Part shown: piece after piece, positions 6,677-15,528 of the stretch
Layout of the letters: each line of letters begins with the position of its first letter
How positions within the stretch are numbered: position 1 is the first letter of the stretch
NCBI GenBank assembly: GCA_905182485.1
Contig: CAJJBO010000034.1
Span: forward strand, 1 to 49,556
DNA from: an uncultured Luminiphilus sp.
GTDB taxonomy: Bacteria > Pseudomonadota > Gammaproteobacteria > Pseudomonadales > Halieaceae
Reading direction: 5' to 3'
Length of the DNA: 49,556 nt
Translations under genes and position numbers: made by a program
The notes under the pieces: generated by a model
The model's database searches: none
What the model was told of the DNA's origin: nothing
Seen by the model: only the letters and a program-made list of their open reading frames with translations

Positions 6677-8952
6677 TGCTCGAATTGCTCCGCCGGCTGA
6701 TTCAGGATGTTAACGCTGCCGATTCGCTTGAAGATGCACTTAATCTAATTGTTGCTCAGGTTAGAGCGGCGATGCGGACGGATGTGTGCACGATTTACCT
6801 GCATGATAAAGCGAGTCAGAAGTTGATATTTCGGGCCACCGAGGGGCTGAACTCGAACAAGGTAGGACAGTTTGGTTTGGGCTTCGATGAGGGGCTCGTG
6901 GGCTGGGTTGCGACACGCGAGGAGCCACTGAACCTTGATAATGCCATTGCGCATCCTCAGTTTCAGTTGGTCGATGGTTTAGGGGAAGAGCCTTTTAACG
7001 CGTTTTTGGGCGCCCCGATTATTCATCAGAGAGACCTTTTGGGCGTATTGGTGGTGCAACAAGGTGATCATCGTCGATTTTCTGAGGATGAAGAGGCCTT
7101 TCTGATCACCGTCTCTGCCCAGCTTGCCGGGGTGATTGCCCATGCGGAGCTAGCGGGCGCTATTGGACAAACGGTGTCGGTTGCTGCCGCCACCGAGAGC
7201 GCAGTAAGGCTCTCGGGCGTTGCCGCGTGCGCGGGTATTGGTATTGGCACAGCGGCTTGGATTTCGCCGGTCGCCGATTTGCAGACGGTGCCGTCACGTA
7301 AAGCAGACGATCGGGTCGCCGAATTACGCGCGTTTCGTGAGGCGCTCGCCAGCGTTCGCAGCGACATACAGCAAGTGGCGGAAAATTTAAAAAGCGAGCT
7401 CGGACCCGAGGATCACGCCTTATTTGGGGTCTATCTCAGCATTCTTGATGATTCGGTTTTAGGGAGTGAGGTTGCCGCTCTGATTAAAGCTGGTGAGTGG
7501 GCGCAGGGTGCATTGAGTCAGGTGATGTTGCGCCACATCCGACATTTTGAACGCTTAGATCACTCTTACCTCCGTGAGCGGGCAGTCGATGTCCGTGACT
7601 TGGGGACTCGTGTGCTGAGTTATCTGCAGGACGCCAGCCGCCAGGAGGTGGATTATCCAGCGGCGACGATTTTAGTGGCAGAGGAATTAACCGCCGCCAC
7701 GCTGGGAGAGATTCCCAGAGATCGGCTCGCCGGTATTGTATCGATGCGAGGCAGTGCTAATAGCCACACCGCGATTTTGGCAAGAGCTATGGGGATTCCT
7801 GCTGTGGTAGGCGTTGAGGATCTGCCCCTCAAGCGGTTGCCCGACCAGCGACTCGTGGTCGACGGCTACAACGGCCGAGTCTATGTGAACCCCCATAATG
7901 ATTTACTGGCGCGCTTTGAGGCGCTGCTCGCAGAGGACGAGGCGTTATTTGAGGAACTTGCGCCATTGGCATCCCAGCCCGCGCAAACCTCAGATGGCAA
8001 CACTATTCCTCTCTGGGCTAACACGGGTGTCGCCGCCGATGTGCAAAGGGCTCGGGAATTCGGAGCTGAAGGTGTGGGCCTTTACCGAACCGAAGTCAGC
8101 TTTTTATTGCGGGATCGATTCCCGAGTGAGGAGGAGCAAAGACAGCTGTATCGTGAGCAGTTAGAGGCGTTTAATCCCGCACCCGTGACCATGCGGACAC
8201 TCGATATCGGTGGCGATAAAGCCTTGCCTTACTTTCCTATCGAAGAATCCAATCCCTTTTTGGGTTGGCGTGGTATCCGGGTCACTCTAGATCATCCGGA
8301 AATTTTTCTGACACAGGTGCGTGCCATGTTAAAGGCCAACGAGGGCCTCGATAATTTACGCATTTTATTGCCCATGGTGACAGCCATCGACGAGCTTCGT
8401 GCGGCACGATCGCTGATTGGCAGATGTCACACCGAAGTGCTCAGCGAGGGGTTTACTGCACCCTTGCCCGATATTGGCGTGATGATCGAGGTGCCTGCCG
8501 CGGTCTATTTGGCAGGGCCGTTGGCACAAGAAGCCGATTTTTTATCAGTGGGTTCCAATGACCTGACGCAATACTTATTGGCGGTTGACCGCGGTAATAC
8601 CCGCGTTGCCGCCCTGTATCAAGCGTTGCATCCTGCGGTGTTGGCGGCGTTCGCTCACATTATTAAAGCCGCTCACGGTGAGAACAAGCTAGTCAGTATT
8701 TGCGGTGAGTTGGCAGGCGACCCGCGCGCTGCGCCATTATTGGTTGCGATGGGATTCGACCAGCTGTCGATGAATGCGGGAAGCTTGTCCTTGGTGAAGC
8801 GGGTTCTCAGTGCCTTCAGTACGGCGGAGCTGGCTGATTTGATGGCGACACTATTACCTCTTAGATCGGCTCAAGAGGTGATGACCGCATTAGATTCGGC
8901 ACTGAGTCAGCGTGGACTCGATATTTTTCTCAGACGCCGCGGAGACGACTAA
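6676..8952 (+). CDS. ptsP: PTS-Ntr enzyme I (phosphoenolpyruvate-protein phosphotransferase)
   Basis: A 758-residue cytoplasmic phosphotransferase, the first component of the nitrogen-related PTS. It takes phosphate from PEP and passes it to NPr (PtsO). An N-terminal GAF domain (about residues 1-160) would sense small molecules such as glutamine in known homologues. The phosphohistidine domain has the active H364 in GSANSHTAILARAMGIPAVV. The C-terminal PEP-binding barrel contains GGDKALPYFP, FLSVGSNDLTQYLLAVDRGN and CGELAGDP. Length is close to E. coli PtsP (748). It follows rppH with a one-base overlap and abuts lgt. Confidence 0.95.
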   Translation: MLELLRRLIQDVNAADSLEDALNLIVAQVRAAMRTDVCTIYLHDKASQKLIFRATEGLNSNKVGQFGLGFDEGLVGWVATREEPLNLDNAIAHPQFQLVDGLGEEPFNAFLGAPIIHQRDLLGVLVVQQGDHRRFSEDEEAFLITVSAQLAGVIAHAELAGAIGQTVSVAAATESAVRLSGVAACAGIGIGTAAWISPVADLQTVPSRKADDRVAELRAFREALASVRSDIQQVAENLKSELGPEDHALFGVYLSILDDSVLGSEVAALIKAGEWAQGALSQVMLRHIRHFERLDHSYLRERAVDVRDLGTRVLSYLQDASRQEVDYPAATILVAEELTAATLGEIPRDRLAGIVSMRGSANSHTAILARAMGIPAVVGVEDLPLKRLPDQRLVVDGYNGRVYVNPHNDLLARFEALLAEDEALFEELAPLASQPAQTSDGNTIPLWANTGVAADVQRAREFGAEGVGLYRTEVSFLLRDRFPSEEEQRQLYREQLEAFNPAPVTMRTLDIGGDKALPYFPIEESNPFLGWRGIRVTLDHPEIFLTQVRAMLKANEGLDNLRILLPMVTAIDELRAARSLIGRCHTEVLSEGFTAPLPDIGVMIEVPAAVYLAGPLAQEADFLSVGSNDLTQYLLAVDRGNTRVAALYQALHPAVLAAFAHIIKAAHGENKLVSICGELAGDPRAAPLLVAMGFDQLSMNAGSLSLVKRVLSAFSTAELADLMATLLPLRSAQEVMTALDSALSQRGLDIFLRRRGDD

Positions 8953-9741
8953 GTGGTGCCCTATCCTAATATTGATCCCGTTGCCATCGCGCTGGGCCCG
9001 ATCACCGTGCATTGGTATGGCCTCACCTACCTCGGTGGCCTCGCCTTTGCGTGGTGGCTAGCGCGTCATCGAGCGGCGCAACCCCATACGCCACTCCAGC
9101 GTCATCAAGTGGATGATCTTATTTTTTATGCGGCGGTTGGCATCGTGATTGGAGGCCGGTTGGGCTATACCCTTTTTTACGGACTCGATCGTCTTATCGG
9201 CGATCCGCTATGGTTGTTTAGGGTTTGGGAAGGCGGCATGGCATTTCACGGTGGCTTTCTGGGTGTGCTGGTGGCGATGACACTGTTTGCGAGACAGCAC
9301 CACATTCAGGCAGGGCAGTTGCTGGATTTTGTTGCCCCCCTCGCGCCCGTTGGCCTCGCTTTAGGTCGATTAGGCAACTTTATCGGGCAGGAGCTGTGGG
9401 GCAGAAGTGCTGACATCCCTTGGGCGATGGTGTTTCCTCGGGATCCCCTGGCTTTGGCGCGTCACCCCTCGCAGCTCTACCAGTTTGCACTCGAGGGTTG
9501 TCTCTTATTCATTCTGCTCTTATGGTTCAGTCGACAGCCGCGGCCCCAGTGGGCCGTCTCCGGTGTCTTTTTGATGGGCTATGGGTTGTTTCGATTTTTA
9601 GCAGAGTTTTTCCGCGAGCCAGACGCTCATATTGGGTTTGATGCCATGGGCTGGATGACACGAGGTCAATTATTGTGTGTGCCCATGCTGATGGCAGGCA
9701 TTTGGTTACTTTATTGGGCTTATCGACCGACCCAGCGATGA
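8953..9741 (+). CDS. lgt: Prolipoprotein diacylglyceryl transferase Lgt
   Basis: A 262-residue inner-membrane enzyme with about seven membrane segments. It transfers diacylglycerol from phosphatidylglycerol to the lipobox cysteine of prolipoproteins. The Lgt signature [14 protein letters not shown] lies at residues 138-151, and the essential histidine-glycine pair is in MAFHGG (H99, G100). It starts at GTG 8953 immediately after the ptsP stop, with GGAG a few bases earlier. Two lipoproteins encoded in this window (DUF4136 and MltF-like) would be substrates. Confidence 0.95.
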   Translation: MVPYPNIDPVAIALGPITVHWYGLTYLGGLAFAWWLARHRAAQPHTPLQRHQVDDLIFYAAVGIVIGGRLGYTLFYGLDRLIGDPLWLFRVWEGGMAFHGGFLGVLVAMTLFARQHHIQAGQLLDFVAPLAPVGLALGRLGNFIGQELWGRSADIPWAMVFPRDPLALARHPSQLYQFALEGCLLFILLLWFSRQPRPQWAVSGVFLMGYGLFRFLAEFFREPDAHIGFDAMGWMTRGQLLCVPMLMAGIWLLYWAYRPTQR

Positions 9742-9748
9742 GGAAAGC

Positions 9749-10582
9749 ATGCAGGCGTATCTCGACTTATTAAACGACATTCGCGATCACGGGATTGACC
9801 GTGGCGACCGCACCGGCACCGGTACTCGGTCCGTTTTCGGCCGGCAACTCCGCTTTGATCTCGCGCAGGGGTTCCCGTTACTCACCACTAAGAAAGTGCA
9901 CTTTAAAAGCGTCGCGAATGAACTGATTTGGTTTCTCAGCGGTGATACCAACACGCAGTGGTTGCGCGAGAATGGCGTGCGCATTTGGGATGAGTGGTCA
10001 ACCGAAGACGGGGAGCTCGGGCCTCTATACGGCGCACAGTGGCACGCCTGGCCCACTCGGGACGGCGGCAGTATTAATCAAATCGACTACGTGGTGGATT
10101 GCCTGCTGAATCGGCCTGATAGCCGCCGCATCTTGTTTCACGCTTGGAACGTCGAATACTTGCCTGATGAAACCATCAGTCCACAGGATAATGTCCGAGC
10201 GGGTAAAATGGCGTTGCCACCCTGTCACCTGCTTTATCAATTTTACGTCGCCAACAAAACACTCTCTGCCCAGTTGTATATTCGTTCAAGCGATGCGTTT
10301 TTAGGCCTGCCCTTCAACATAGCATCGGTGGCGTTGTTGACCCATATGCTGTCTCAGCAATGCGGCTTAGCGCCTGGAGAGGTTGTCATTACGTTGGGCG
10401 ACGCTCACCTCTATAGCAATCATGGTGAGCAGGTCGCGACGCAGCTTGATCGCGTCCCTGGGGTCTGCCCGTCTTTGAACATGTTGCGCCATCCAGAATC
10501 CATTTATGGTTACCGCTTCGACGATTTTGAACTGGTTGGCTATGACCCCGCGCCAAATATCCCTGCTCCGGTGGCGATCTGA
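9749..10582 (+). CDS. thyA: Thymidylate synthase
   Basis: A 277-residue cytoplasmic enzyme that methylates dUMP to dTMP using 5,10-methylene-tetrahydrofolate. The catalytic cysteine is C159 in [14 protein letters not shown]. The folate and phosphate sites [31 protein letters not shown] and [19 protein letters not shown] are all present. It is a few residues longer than E. coli ThyA (264). It lies 7 nt after lgt with AGGAAAG as ribosome site, and its TGA shares a base with the ATG of folA, coupling dTMP synthesis to regeneration of the folate it oxidises. Confidence 0.96.
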   Translation: MQAYLDLLNDIRDHGIDRGDRTGTGTRSVFGRQLRFDLAQGFPLLTTKKVHFKSVANELIWFLSGDTNTQWLRENGVRIWDEWSTEDGELGPLYGAQWHAWPTRDGGSINQIDYVVDCLLNRPDSRRILFHAWNVEYLPDETISPQDNVRAGKMALPPCHLLYQFYVANKTLSAQLYIRSSDAFLGLPFNIASVALLTHMLSQQCGLAPGEVVITLGDAHLYSNHGEQVATQLDRVPGVCPSLNMLRHPESIYGYRFDDFELVGYDPAPNIPAPVAI

Positions 10583-11124
10583 TGACAGGATCTCGGCAAG
10601 ATAATGATATTCCTGTCGTCTTGGTGCTGGCGGCAGCTGAAAATGGCGTGATCGGACGGGGAGACGCCCTACCATGGGATTTACCCGATGACTTGCGTCA
10701 TTTTAAACGGACCACATTGGGACGGCCCATTATCATGGGGCGGAAAACCTTTGACAGTGTTGGTTTCCCGCTGCCTGGGCGCCGCAACATAGTGGTCACT
10801 CGCGATCAAAATTGGCATCATGAGGGCGTCACGACGTGTCACACGCTGTCAGACGCCTTGGAATGCGCCTTTGGGCAGGCGCTCATTGACGGCGCCGACG
10901 CGGCTATGGTGGTGGGCGGTGCTGAAATCTACCGGTTGGTATTACCAAGAGCTGACAAAGTGGTATTGACGCGGGTTCATGGCGCGGTTGACGGTGACGT
11001 GGTGTTCGATCTTGACCTTCTGGCGCAGTGGCGCGAGACCGCGCAAACCGCTTACGACGCAGTAGATGGCAACAGCCATGCCTTCACGATTGTTGAGCTG
11101 GAACCGCCTGCTCGCCCCATCTGA
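10582..11124 (+). CDS. folA: Dihydrofolate reductase
   Basis: A 180-residue NADPH-dependent reductase that regenerates tetrahydrofolate. Family hallmarks are the GVIGRGDALPWDLPDDLRHF segment, with the substrate-binding aspartate in PDDL, the NADPH-binding MGRKTFDSVGFPLPGR, and the later VVGGAEIYRLVLP. It is slightly longer than typical chromosomal enzymes (about 160), mostly through the C-terminal part. It is translationally coupled to thyA. No rho-independent terminator is visible after it. Confidence 0.95.
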   Translation: MTGSRQDNDIPVVLVLAAAENGVIGRGDALPWDLPDDLRHFKRTTLGRPIIMGRKTFDSVGFPLPGRRNIVVTRDQNWHHEGVTTCHTLSDALECAFGQALIDGADAAMVVGGAEIYRLVLPRADKVVLTRVHGAVDGDVVFDLDLLAQWRETAQTAYDAVDGNSHAFTIVELEPPARPI

Positions 11125-11257
11125 TCCGCGAAAACGGTTTAACGTCGGTGGGCAAATTATTTGCGTTGGCGAAACGGACGGGTTAAATTCGCTCCCCCAA
11201 TGTTGGCAGACGCGATATTATAGGAATAACAGCGTCACCAATTTAGCTTATAGAAGA

Positions 11258-11273
11258 GTTGGCCTAGGCCAAC
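11258..11273. promoter_or_regulatory. 16-bp perfect palindrome upstream of the TonB operon
   Basis: GTTGGCCTAGGCCAAC reads the same on both strands. It lies 39 bp upstream of the DUF3450 start codon, in the 187-nt gap after folA. Symmetric sites of this size are typical dimer operators; a leader hairpin is the alternative. No convincing sigma70 promoter is visible nearby (TATTAT at 11216-11221 lacks a -35). Confidence 0.4.
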
Positions 11274-11311
11274 GCATTCCAGATTTTGCTTTGAGAGGAA
11301 GTATCGATCCT

Positions 11312-12082
11312 ATGACTACGACTCGACTTAAAAGTTTACTGTTGGCAATCTGTGTCGGCGGCAGTGCGTCGCTGGCCGCTGCACAGTCCATCGACCCCAT
11401 CGTCGAGGTGGGCAAGCAACGGGCAGTGGCGGCAAAGTCCTCCCAGGCCAAGATTGACCGACTCGCGGACGAGGCGGCCAGCTTGTTGTCTGACTATAAA
11501 ACGGTCATGAAGCAAGTGGATGGCCTCAAGGTCTATAACGCACGCTTGGAGCGCCAGATTGCGAACCAAGAGAAGCGCATCACCGATATCGATGCCTCTA
11601 TCTCTGAGGCGTCCGTCATTCAGCGCCAGATTCCACCCTTGGTGACGCGGATGCTGGACGGACTCGAGCAGTTCATTCAATTGGATATGCCGTTCGACCT
11701 CGATACCCGCTTGGGTAATATCGAAGCCGTTCGAGCCAACATGGATCGCTCGGATGTGACGTCTGCTGAGGCGTATCGTCAAGTGTTAGAGCTTTATTCT
11801 ATCGAGCTGCAGTACGGTCGTGGCATTGAGTCCTACAGCGACTCTATTAACCTTAACGGCGCGGCACGCGAAGTGGATATTCTGCGCATTGGCCGCGTGG
11901 CCCTCGTTTACCAGAGCACCGATGGCGCCGAGACGGGTGCTTGGAACCGTGAGACGCAAAGCTGGGAGGAGTTACCTGCCGGTGATTATGCTTCAGAAGT
12001 GCGTAAAGGCGTTCGTATCGCGAAGAAGCAAGCGACGATCGAACTCTTAAATATGCCCGTATCAGCCCCGGAGGCGAACTGA
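11312..12082 (+). CDS. DUF3450 family periplasmic protein, first gene of TonB operon
   Basis: A 256-residue protein of the DUF3450 family, recognised from its position before ExbB-like genes and its layout. An N-terminal signal peptide ends near SLAAAQS (about residue 25). A long helical, probably coiled-coil region follows (DRLADEAASLLSDYKTVMKQ onward), then a C-terminal part with VALVYQSTDGAETGAWN. The ATG at 11312 has GAGAGGAAG 9-17 nt before it and puts the signal peptide at the N terminus; longer in-frame starts back to 11066 overlap folA and were rejected. It probably acts in the periplasm as a structural partner of the ExbB complex. No enzymatic motif is seen. Confidence 0.8.
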   Translation: MTTTRLKSLLLAICVGGSASLAAAQSIDPIVEVGKQRAVAAKSSQAKIDRLADEAASLLSDYKTVMKQVDGLKVYNARLERQIANQEKRITDIDASISEASVIQRQIPPLVTRMLDGLEQFIQLDMPFDLDTRLGNIEAVRANMDRSDVTSAEAYRQVLELYSIELQYGRGIESYSDSINLNGAAREVDILRIGRVALVYQSTDGAETGAWNRETQSWEELPAGDYASEVRKGVRIAKKQATIELLNMPVSAPEAN

Positions 12083-12083
12083 A

Positions 12084-13508
12084 ATGCGTTCTCAATTTCT
12101 GAAAGTATCTGCTCTGGCGCTGGCAAGCGCGCTATATATTCCCTTTACGCTCGGCCAAGAGGCTGAGGCAGAAGTCGAGGCGCCGCCTCCCCCGACTCCG
12201 CAGGAAGTCGCTGCTGAAAATCTTGACCAGCTACTTGAGTTGGTGGAGCGAGGTCAGGCACGAGCTTCATCTGAAAACAAAGCGCGCGAACAGCGTTTTG
12301 CTAGCGACAAGGCCAACCAAGCTACGGCGTTAAAGCGTGCTGAAGACGAGCGCTTGCGGGAAGAGCGGCGCTCTGCCCGATTGGAGAAAAAGTTTGAAGA
12401 AAATGAGCTGTTGATCGCAGCGAAGCAAGAGCAGCTGAAAGAGCGATTGGGCACCTTGTCTGAGTTGTTTGGCCATTTGACAGCCGCCTCCGGCGATTTG
12501 GCGTCTAACGTTGAGGTCTCTTTGGTGAGCTCTGAGTACCCCGGCCGTGAAGGGTTCCTGAAGGCGTTAATTGCCAAGATGTCAGGTTCAGATCAACTGC
12601 CGCGTATCGATGAGATTGAAAAAGTCTGGTTTGAGCTGCTGCGTGAGATTCGCGAGCAGGGTGAGATCAGCCGTTACATCGCGAAGGTGGCGACGCCTTC
12701 TGGTGAGTTGAACGAGCGAGAGGTTGTCCGGGTGGGTGCGTTCAACATTATCGATACCGAGGGCAATTACCTCTCTTTCAACATCGATCAGCTATCTGAG
12801 TTGCCTCGGCAGCCTGGTGGTGGCTTTAACGGACAGGCGCAGGACCTCGCTTCGGCGCAATCGGGATTATCGCAGTTTGGTATTGACCCCACTGGTCCTA
12901 CCGGCGGCTCTTTTCTGGCCGCTATTATCGATAGCCCCACTATTTCTGAGCGGTGGCATCAGGGTGGATACGTCGGTTACGCCATTACGGCGGTGGGCAC
13001 CTTTGCCTTCATTCTGGCCATTTTCCGACTGATCGTGCTGACTTCTGTAGGTAGCAAGGTGTCATCTCAGCTCAAGTCGACGTCGGCACGCGCCGATAAT
13101 CCTTTGGGACGGGTCTTAAAGGTTCACGAAGATCATCCCAATATGGATCCTGAGACGCTTGAGCTGAAAATGGCCGAAGCGGTACTAAGTGAAACGCCAA
13201 AACTTGAACAGGGTCTCACGCTGTTGAAAATCATTGCCGCAGTGGCGCCGTTAATGGGGCTGCTGGGTACGGTGACCGGCATGATCATCACCTTCCAGGC
13301 GATCACCATCTTTGGCGCGGGCGATCCCAAGGCGATGGCTGGTGGTATCTCCTCAGCATTGGTGACCACGGTACTGGGTCTGTTGGTTGCGATACCCACG
13401 GTATTGCTTCATACAGTGGTGAATGGACGTTCGCAGCGGATTATTCATTTGCTGAACGAGCAAGCCACGGGCATTGTGGCGGAGCATTCCGAGCGCGCGC
13501 ACAACTGA
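12084..13508 (+). CDS. Long MotA/TolQ/ExbB-family proton channel protein (TtpC-like)
   Basis: A 474-residue ExbB-family protein with an unusual periplasmic front end. A signal peptide is followed by an acidic, proline-rich stretch (EAEAEVEAPPPPTPQE) and a long charged coiled coil (about residues 70-130). After a middle domain there is a membrane segment near residue 300 and the ExbB channel core with APLMGLLGTVTGMIITFQ and GISSALVTTVLGLLVAIPT. This architecture matches TtpC of the Vibrio TonB2 system, where the periplasmic extension is needed for TonB2 function. It starts 1 nt after the DUF3450 stop. Function is inferred from that family; sequence identity could not be measured. Confidence 0.82.
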   Translation: MRSQFLKVSALALASALYIPFTLGQEAEAEVEAPPPPTPQEVAAENLDQLLELVERGQARASSENKAREQRFASDKANQATALKRAEDERLREERRSARLEKKFEENELLIAAKQEQLKERLGTLSELFGHLTAASGDLASNVEVSLVSSEYPGREGFLKALIAKMSGSDQLPRIDEIEKVWFELLREIREQGEISRYIAKVATPSGELNEREVVRVGAFNIIDTEGNYLSFNIDQLSELPRQPGGGFNGQAQDLASAQSGLSQFGIDPTGPTGGSFLAAIIDSPTISERWHQGGYVGYAITAVGTFAFILAIFRLIVLTSVGSKVSSQLKSTSARADNPLGRVLKVHEDHPNMDPETLELKMAEAVLSETPKLEQGLTLLKIIAAVAPLMGLLGTVTGMIITFQAITIFGAGDPKAMAGGISSALVTTVLGLLVAIPTVLLHTVVNGRSQRIIHLLNEQATGIVAEHSERAHN

Positions 13509-13531
13509 TTGCTCGGGGAGGCTAGCGGCTC

Positions 13532-14047
13532 ATGGGTATCTTCGAGGTCATTCTCGCCTTTATGGAAAAGGGCGGAGACGTGTTGTGGCTGATTGCCATC
13601 TTAGTGTTGTTTATGTGGACGCTGATTTTTGAGCGGGCCTGGTACTTCTCTTCTGTCTGGAAGCAGGACCGCGCTGCGGTGCTCGCGAACTGGGAAGGAC
13701 GCGGTGAGCGAAAGTCATGGAACGCTAAAAAGATCCGAGAGCGTTTGCTGTCTGAGAGTCGCGAGCTGATTAACGACAATATGAACGTGATCGCTACGTG
13801 CGTCGCGTTATGTCCGCTGCTCGGCCTGTTGGGCACTGTGACGGGCATGATCGAAGTCTTTAATGTGATGGCCGTGACGGGTGGTGGTGATGCAAAGTCG
13901 ATGGCCGGCGGAGTAGAGCGGTCAACAATTCCGACGATGGCAGGCATGGTTGCTGCGCTGTCGGGATTATTCGCTAACACCTACTTACAGCGCATTACTA
14001 ATCGTGAGCGACAACTGCTCACAGATCAATTGACGTCGGATCACTGA
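13532..14047 (+). CDS. exbB: ExbB proton channel subunit (MotA/TolQ/ExbB family)
   Basis: A 171-residue inner-membrane protein with three membrane segments: VLWLIAILVLFMWTLIF near the N terminus, then CPLLGLLGTVTGMIEVF, then TIPTMAGMVAALSGLFANTY. It is the short ExbB form, without the periplasmic extension of the preceding gene. With ExbD it should conduct protons and energise TonB. GGAGG-like sequence (GGGGAGG) stands 14 nt before the ATG. It is the second ExbB-family gene in a row, so the motor may be a hetero-oligomer or the two genes may have separate roles. Confidence 0.88.
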   Translation: MGIFEVILAFMEKGGDVLWLIAILVLFMWTLIFERAWYFSSVWKQDRAAVLANWEGRGERKSWNAKKIRERLLSESRELINDNMNVIATCVALCPLLGLLGTVTGMIEVFNVMAVTGGGDAKSMAGGVERSTIPTMAGMVAALSGLFANTYLQRITNRERQLLTDQLTSDH

Positions 14048-14071
14048 TCCTTTCGCTGGATCGAGGAAGTT

Positions 14072-14476
14072 ATGCGGAAAATCGGGAAACAAAAGGAACA
14101 GGACGGCGCAGAGATTGATCTGACACCGATGCTAGACGTCGTGTTTATCATGTTGATCTTCTTCATCGTGGTCGCCTCATTTATCAAAGAGGCGGGCGTT
14201 GAAGTGAATCGTCCTGATACGAACCAGCCGGATAATCCAGAGGACTCGACGAGTATCGTTGTTGAAGTGGCCGCGGATAATCAGATTTGGATGGAGAATC
14301 GCCGAGTCGATATCCGTGCGGTGCGGGCCAATATCCAGCGTTTATTAGCTGAAGATCCCGAAGCGCCAGTTACCATCAAGGTGGAAAAAGGCGCAGAAGC
14401 GGGCATTGTGATCGACGTGGCGGATGCCGCCCGAGAATCTGGGGTTGGGGCTGTTAACTGGGCCTCTGACCGTTAA
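14072..14476 (+). CDS. exbD: ExbD/TolR family protein, copy 1
   Basis: A 134-residue single-span protein. The N-terminal cytoplasmic tail leads into IDLTPMLDVVFIMLIFF, in which D22 is the conserved membrane aspartate that carries protons in ExbD/TolR. The remainder is a periplasmic domain. It would form the core of the ExbB pentamer. AGGAAG lies 5-10 nt before the ATG. Its periplasmic domain differs clearly from that of copy 2 (14488-14904), although the membrane helix is nearly identical. Confidence 0.88.
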   Translation: MRKIGKQKEQDGAEIDLTPMLDVVFIMLIFFIVVASFIKEAGVEVNRPDTNQPDNPEDSTSIVVEVAADNQIWMENRRVDIRAVRANIQRLLAEDPEAPVTIKVEKGAEAGIVIDVADAARESGVGAVNWASDR

Positions 14477-14487
14477 GGAATATAGTT

Positions 14488-14904
14488 ATGGGTATGCGTG
14501 ATCAGGCGAGGCCAGGCGCCGATGAAGGAGGCAGTCAAATTGATTTGACGCCGATGCTCGACGTCGTGTTCATTATGCTGATTTTCTTCATCGTGACCTC
14601 TTCGTTTGTGAAAGAGCCCGGCGTGGAACTTTTAAAGCCGCAGGCCTCTACGATGGAAGCCTGTGATCGTGGGACGATTATTTTTGCGGTTGATGGCAAT
14701 GGCGACATTTTTTATAACAAAAATAAAGTCTCGCTAGATCGCGTGATGCGGACCGCAGAGGCGGCGAAGAAAGAGGCGCCTCAGGCAAATATTGTTGTGC
14801 AGGTAGACAGGGAGACTCCCGCTTATGTGGTGGAGGACCTGATTGATATCGTGCGGCCTATTCTTACTGCGCCGCCCTGCATCTCCACGGATGAAGAGGC
14901 TTAA
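14488..14904 (+). CDS. exbD: ExbD/TolR family protein, copy 2
   Basis: A 138-residue ExbD/TolR protein with the membrane helix IDLTPMLDVVFIMLIFF (conserved aspartate at residue 25) followed by a distinct periplasmic domain (EPGVELLKPQASTMEACD). Cysteines near residues 66 and 131 (MEACDRG, APPCIS) could form a disulfide. It lies 11 nt after copy 1 with AAGGAA as ribosome site. Two adjacent ExbD genes allow an asymmetric ExbD dimer inside the pore, but this is inference. Confidence 0.87.
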   Translation: MGMRDQARPGADEGGSQIDLTPMLDVVFIMLIFFIVTSSFVKEPGVELLKPQASTMEACDRGTIIFAVDGNGDIFYNKNKVSLDRVMRTAEAAKKEAPQANIVVQVDRETPAYVVEDLIDIVRPILTAPPCISTDEEA

Positions 14905-14909
14905 TCGTT

Positions 14910-15512
14910 ATGGGTAGTTCTGCTCGTGTCGCCCTGAGTGCCGCCCTTGCGGTACCGGTTGCTGTTGCGCTCTTCTTCATCATGTTTAAGTTAATTGATC
15001 GTGACTACGAGCAGGACGATTCAAAAGCCCGGAAGATCGCTGATATCGTGGTACCCGACAAGACGATCGAAACCAATCTGAAAGAAGTGAAGCCAGAGAA
15101 GGTAGAGGATCCAGAGGAGCCCCCGCCCGATCTTGAGCCGATACAGTTTGATACTCAGCTGGATATGAATGTGGCCAATACGGCCCCCCTTACCGGCATC
15201 AACCTCAATCTCAACGCATCAGGCATGTCGTCGGGTGACGGTGAATATCTCCCCATCGTGAAAGTGGCGCCTATTTATCCTCGTCGCGCACAGACCCGCG
15301 GTATTTCCGGGTACTGTATCGTCGAGTACACCGTCACGAGGACCGGCTCCATTCGAGATCCTTTTGCGGTGGATTGCTCACCTAAAGGGATTTTTGAGAG
15401 AGCCTCTGTTAAGGCGTCGGCCAAGTTTAAGTACAAGCCGCGAGTGGTAGATGGTGAGCCGATTGAGGTCGCAGGCGTTCAGAATAAATTTACTTACGAG
15501 CTGGAAAACTAA
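14910..15512 (+). CDS. tonB: Energy transducer TonB
   Basis: A 200-residue TonB-family protein anchored by one N-terminal membrane helix (ALAVPVAVALFFIMFKL, about residues 12-28). A short proline/glutamate-rich linker follows (EDPEEPPPDLEP, about 67-78), then a C-terminal TonB domain starting at VAPIYPRRAQTRG. The linker is much shorter than in E. coli TonB (239 residues), as in TonB2-type proteins, which rely on an extra periplasmic partner to span the periplasm. It follows the second exbD by 5 nt. It is expected to transmit the proton-motive force to outer-membrane receptors such as that at 40.3-42.8 kb. Confidence 0.88.
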   Translation: MGSSARVALSAALAVPVAVALFFIMFKLIDRDYEQDDSKARKIADIVVPDKTIETNLKEVKPEKVEDPEEPPPDLEPIQFDTQLDMNVANTAPLTGINLNLNASGMSSGDGEYLPIVKVAPIYPRRAQTRGISGYCIVEYTVTRTGSIRDPFAVDCSPKGIFERASVKASAKFKYKPRVVDGEPIEVAGVQNKFTYELEN

Positions 15513-15528
15513 GTTGAAAGGCGTAGCC

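Noticed and set aside
11066-11311. N-terminal extension of the DUF3450 gene
   Set aside because: The in-frame extension overlaps folA and would bury the signal peptide.
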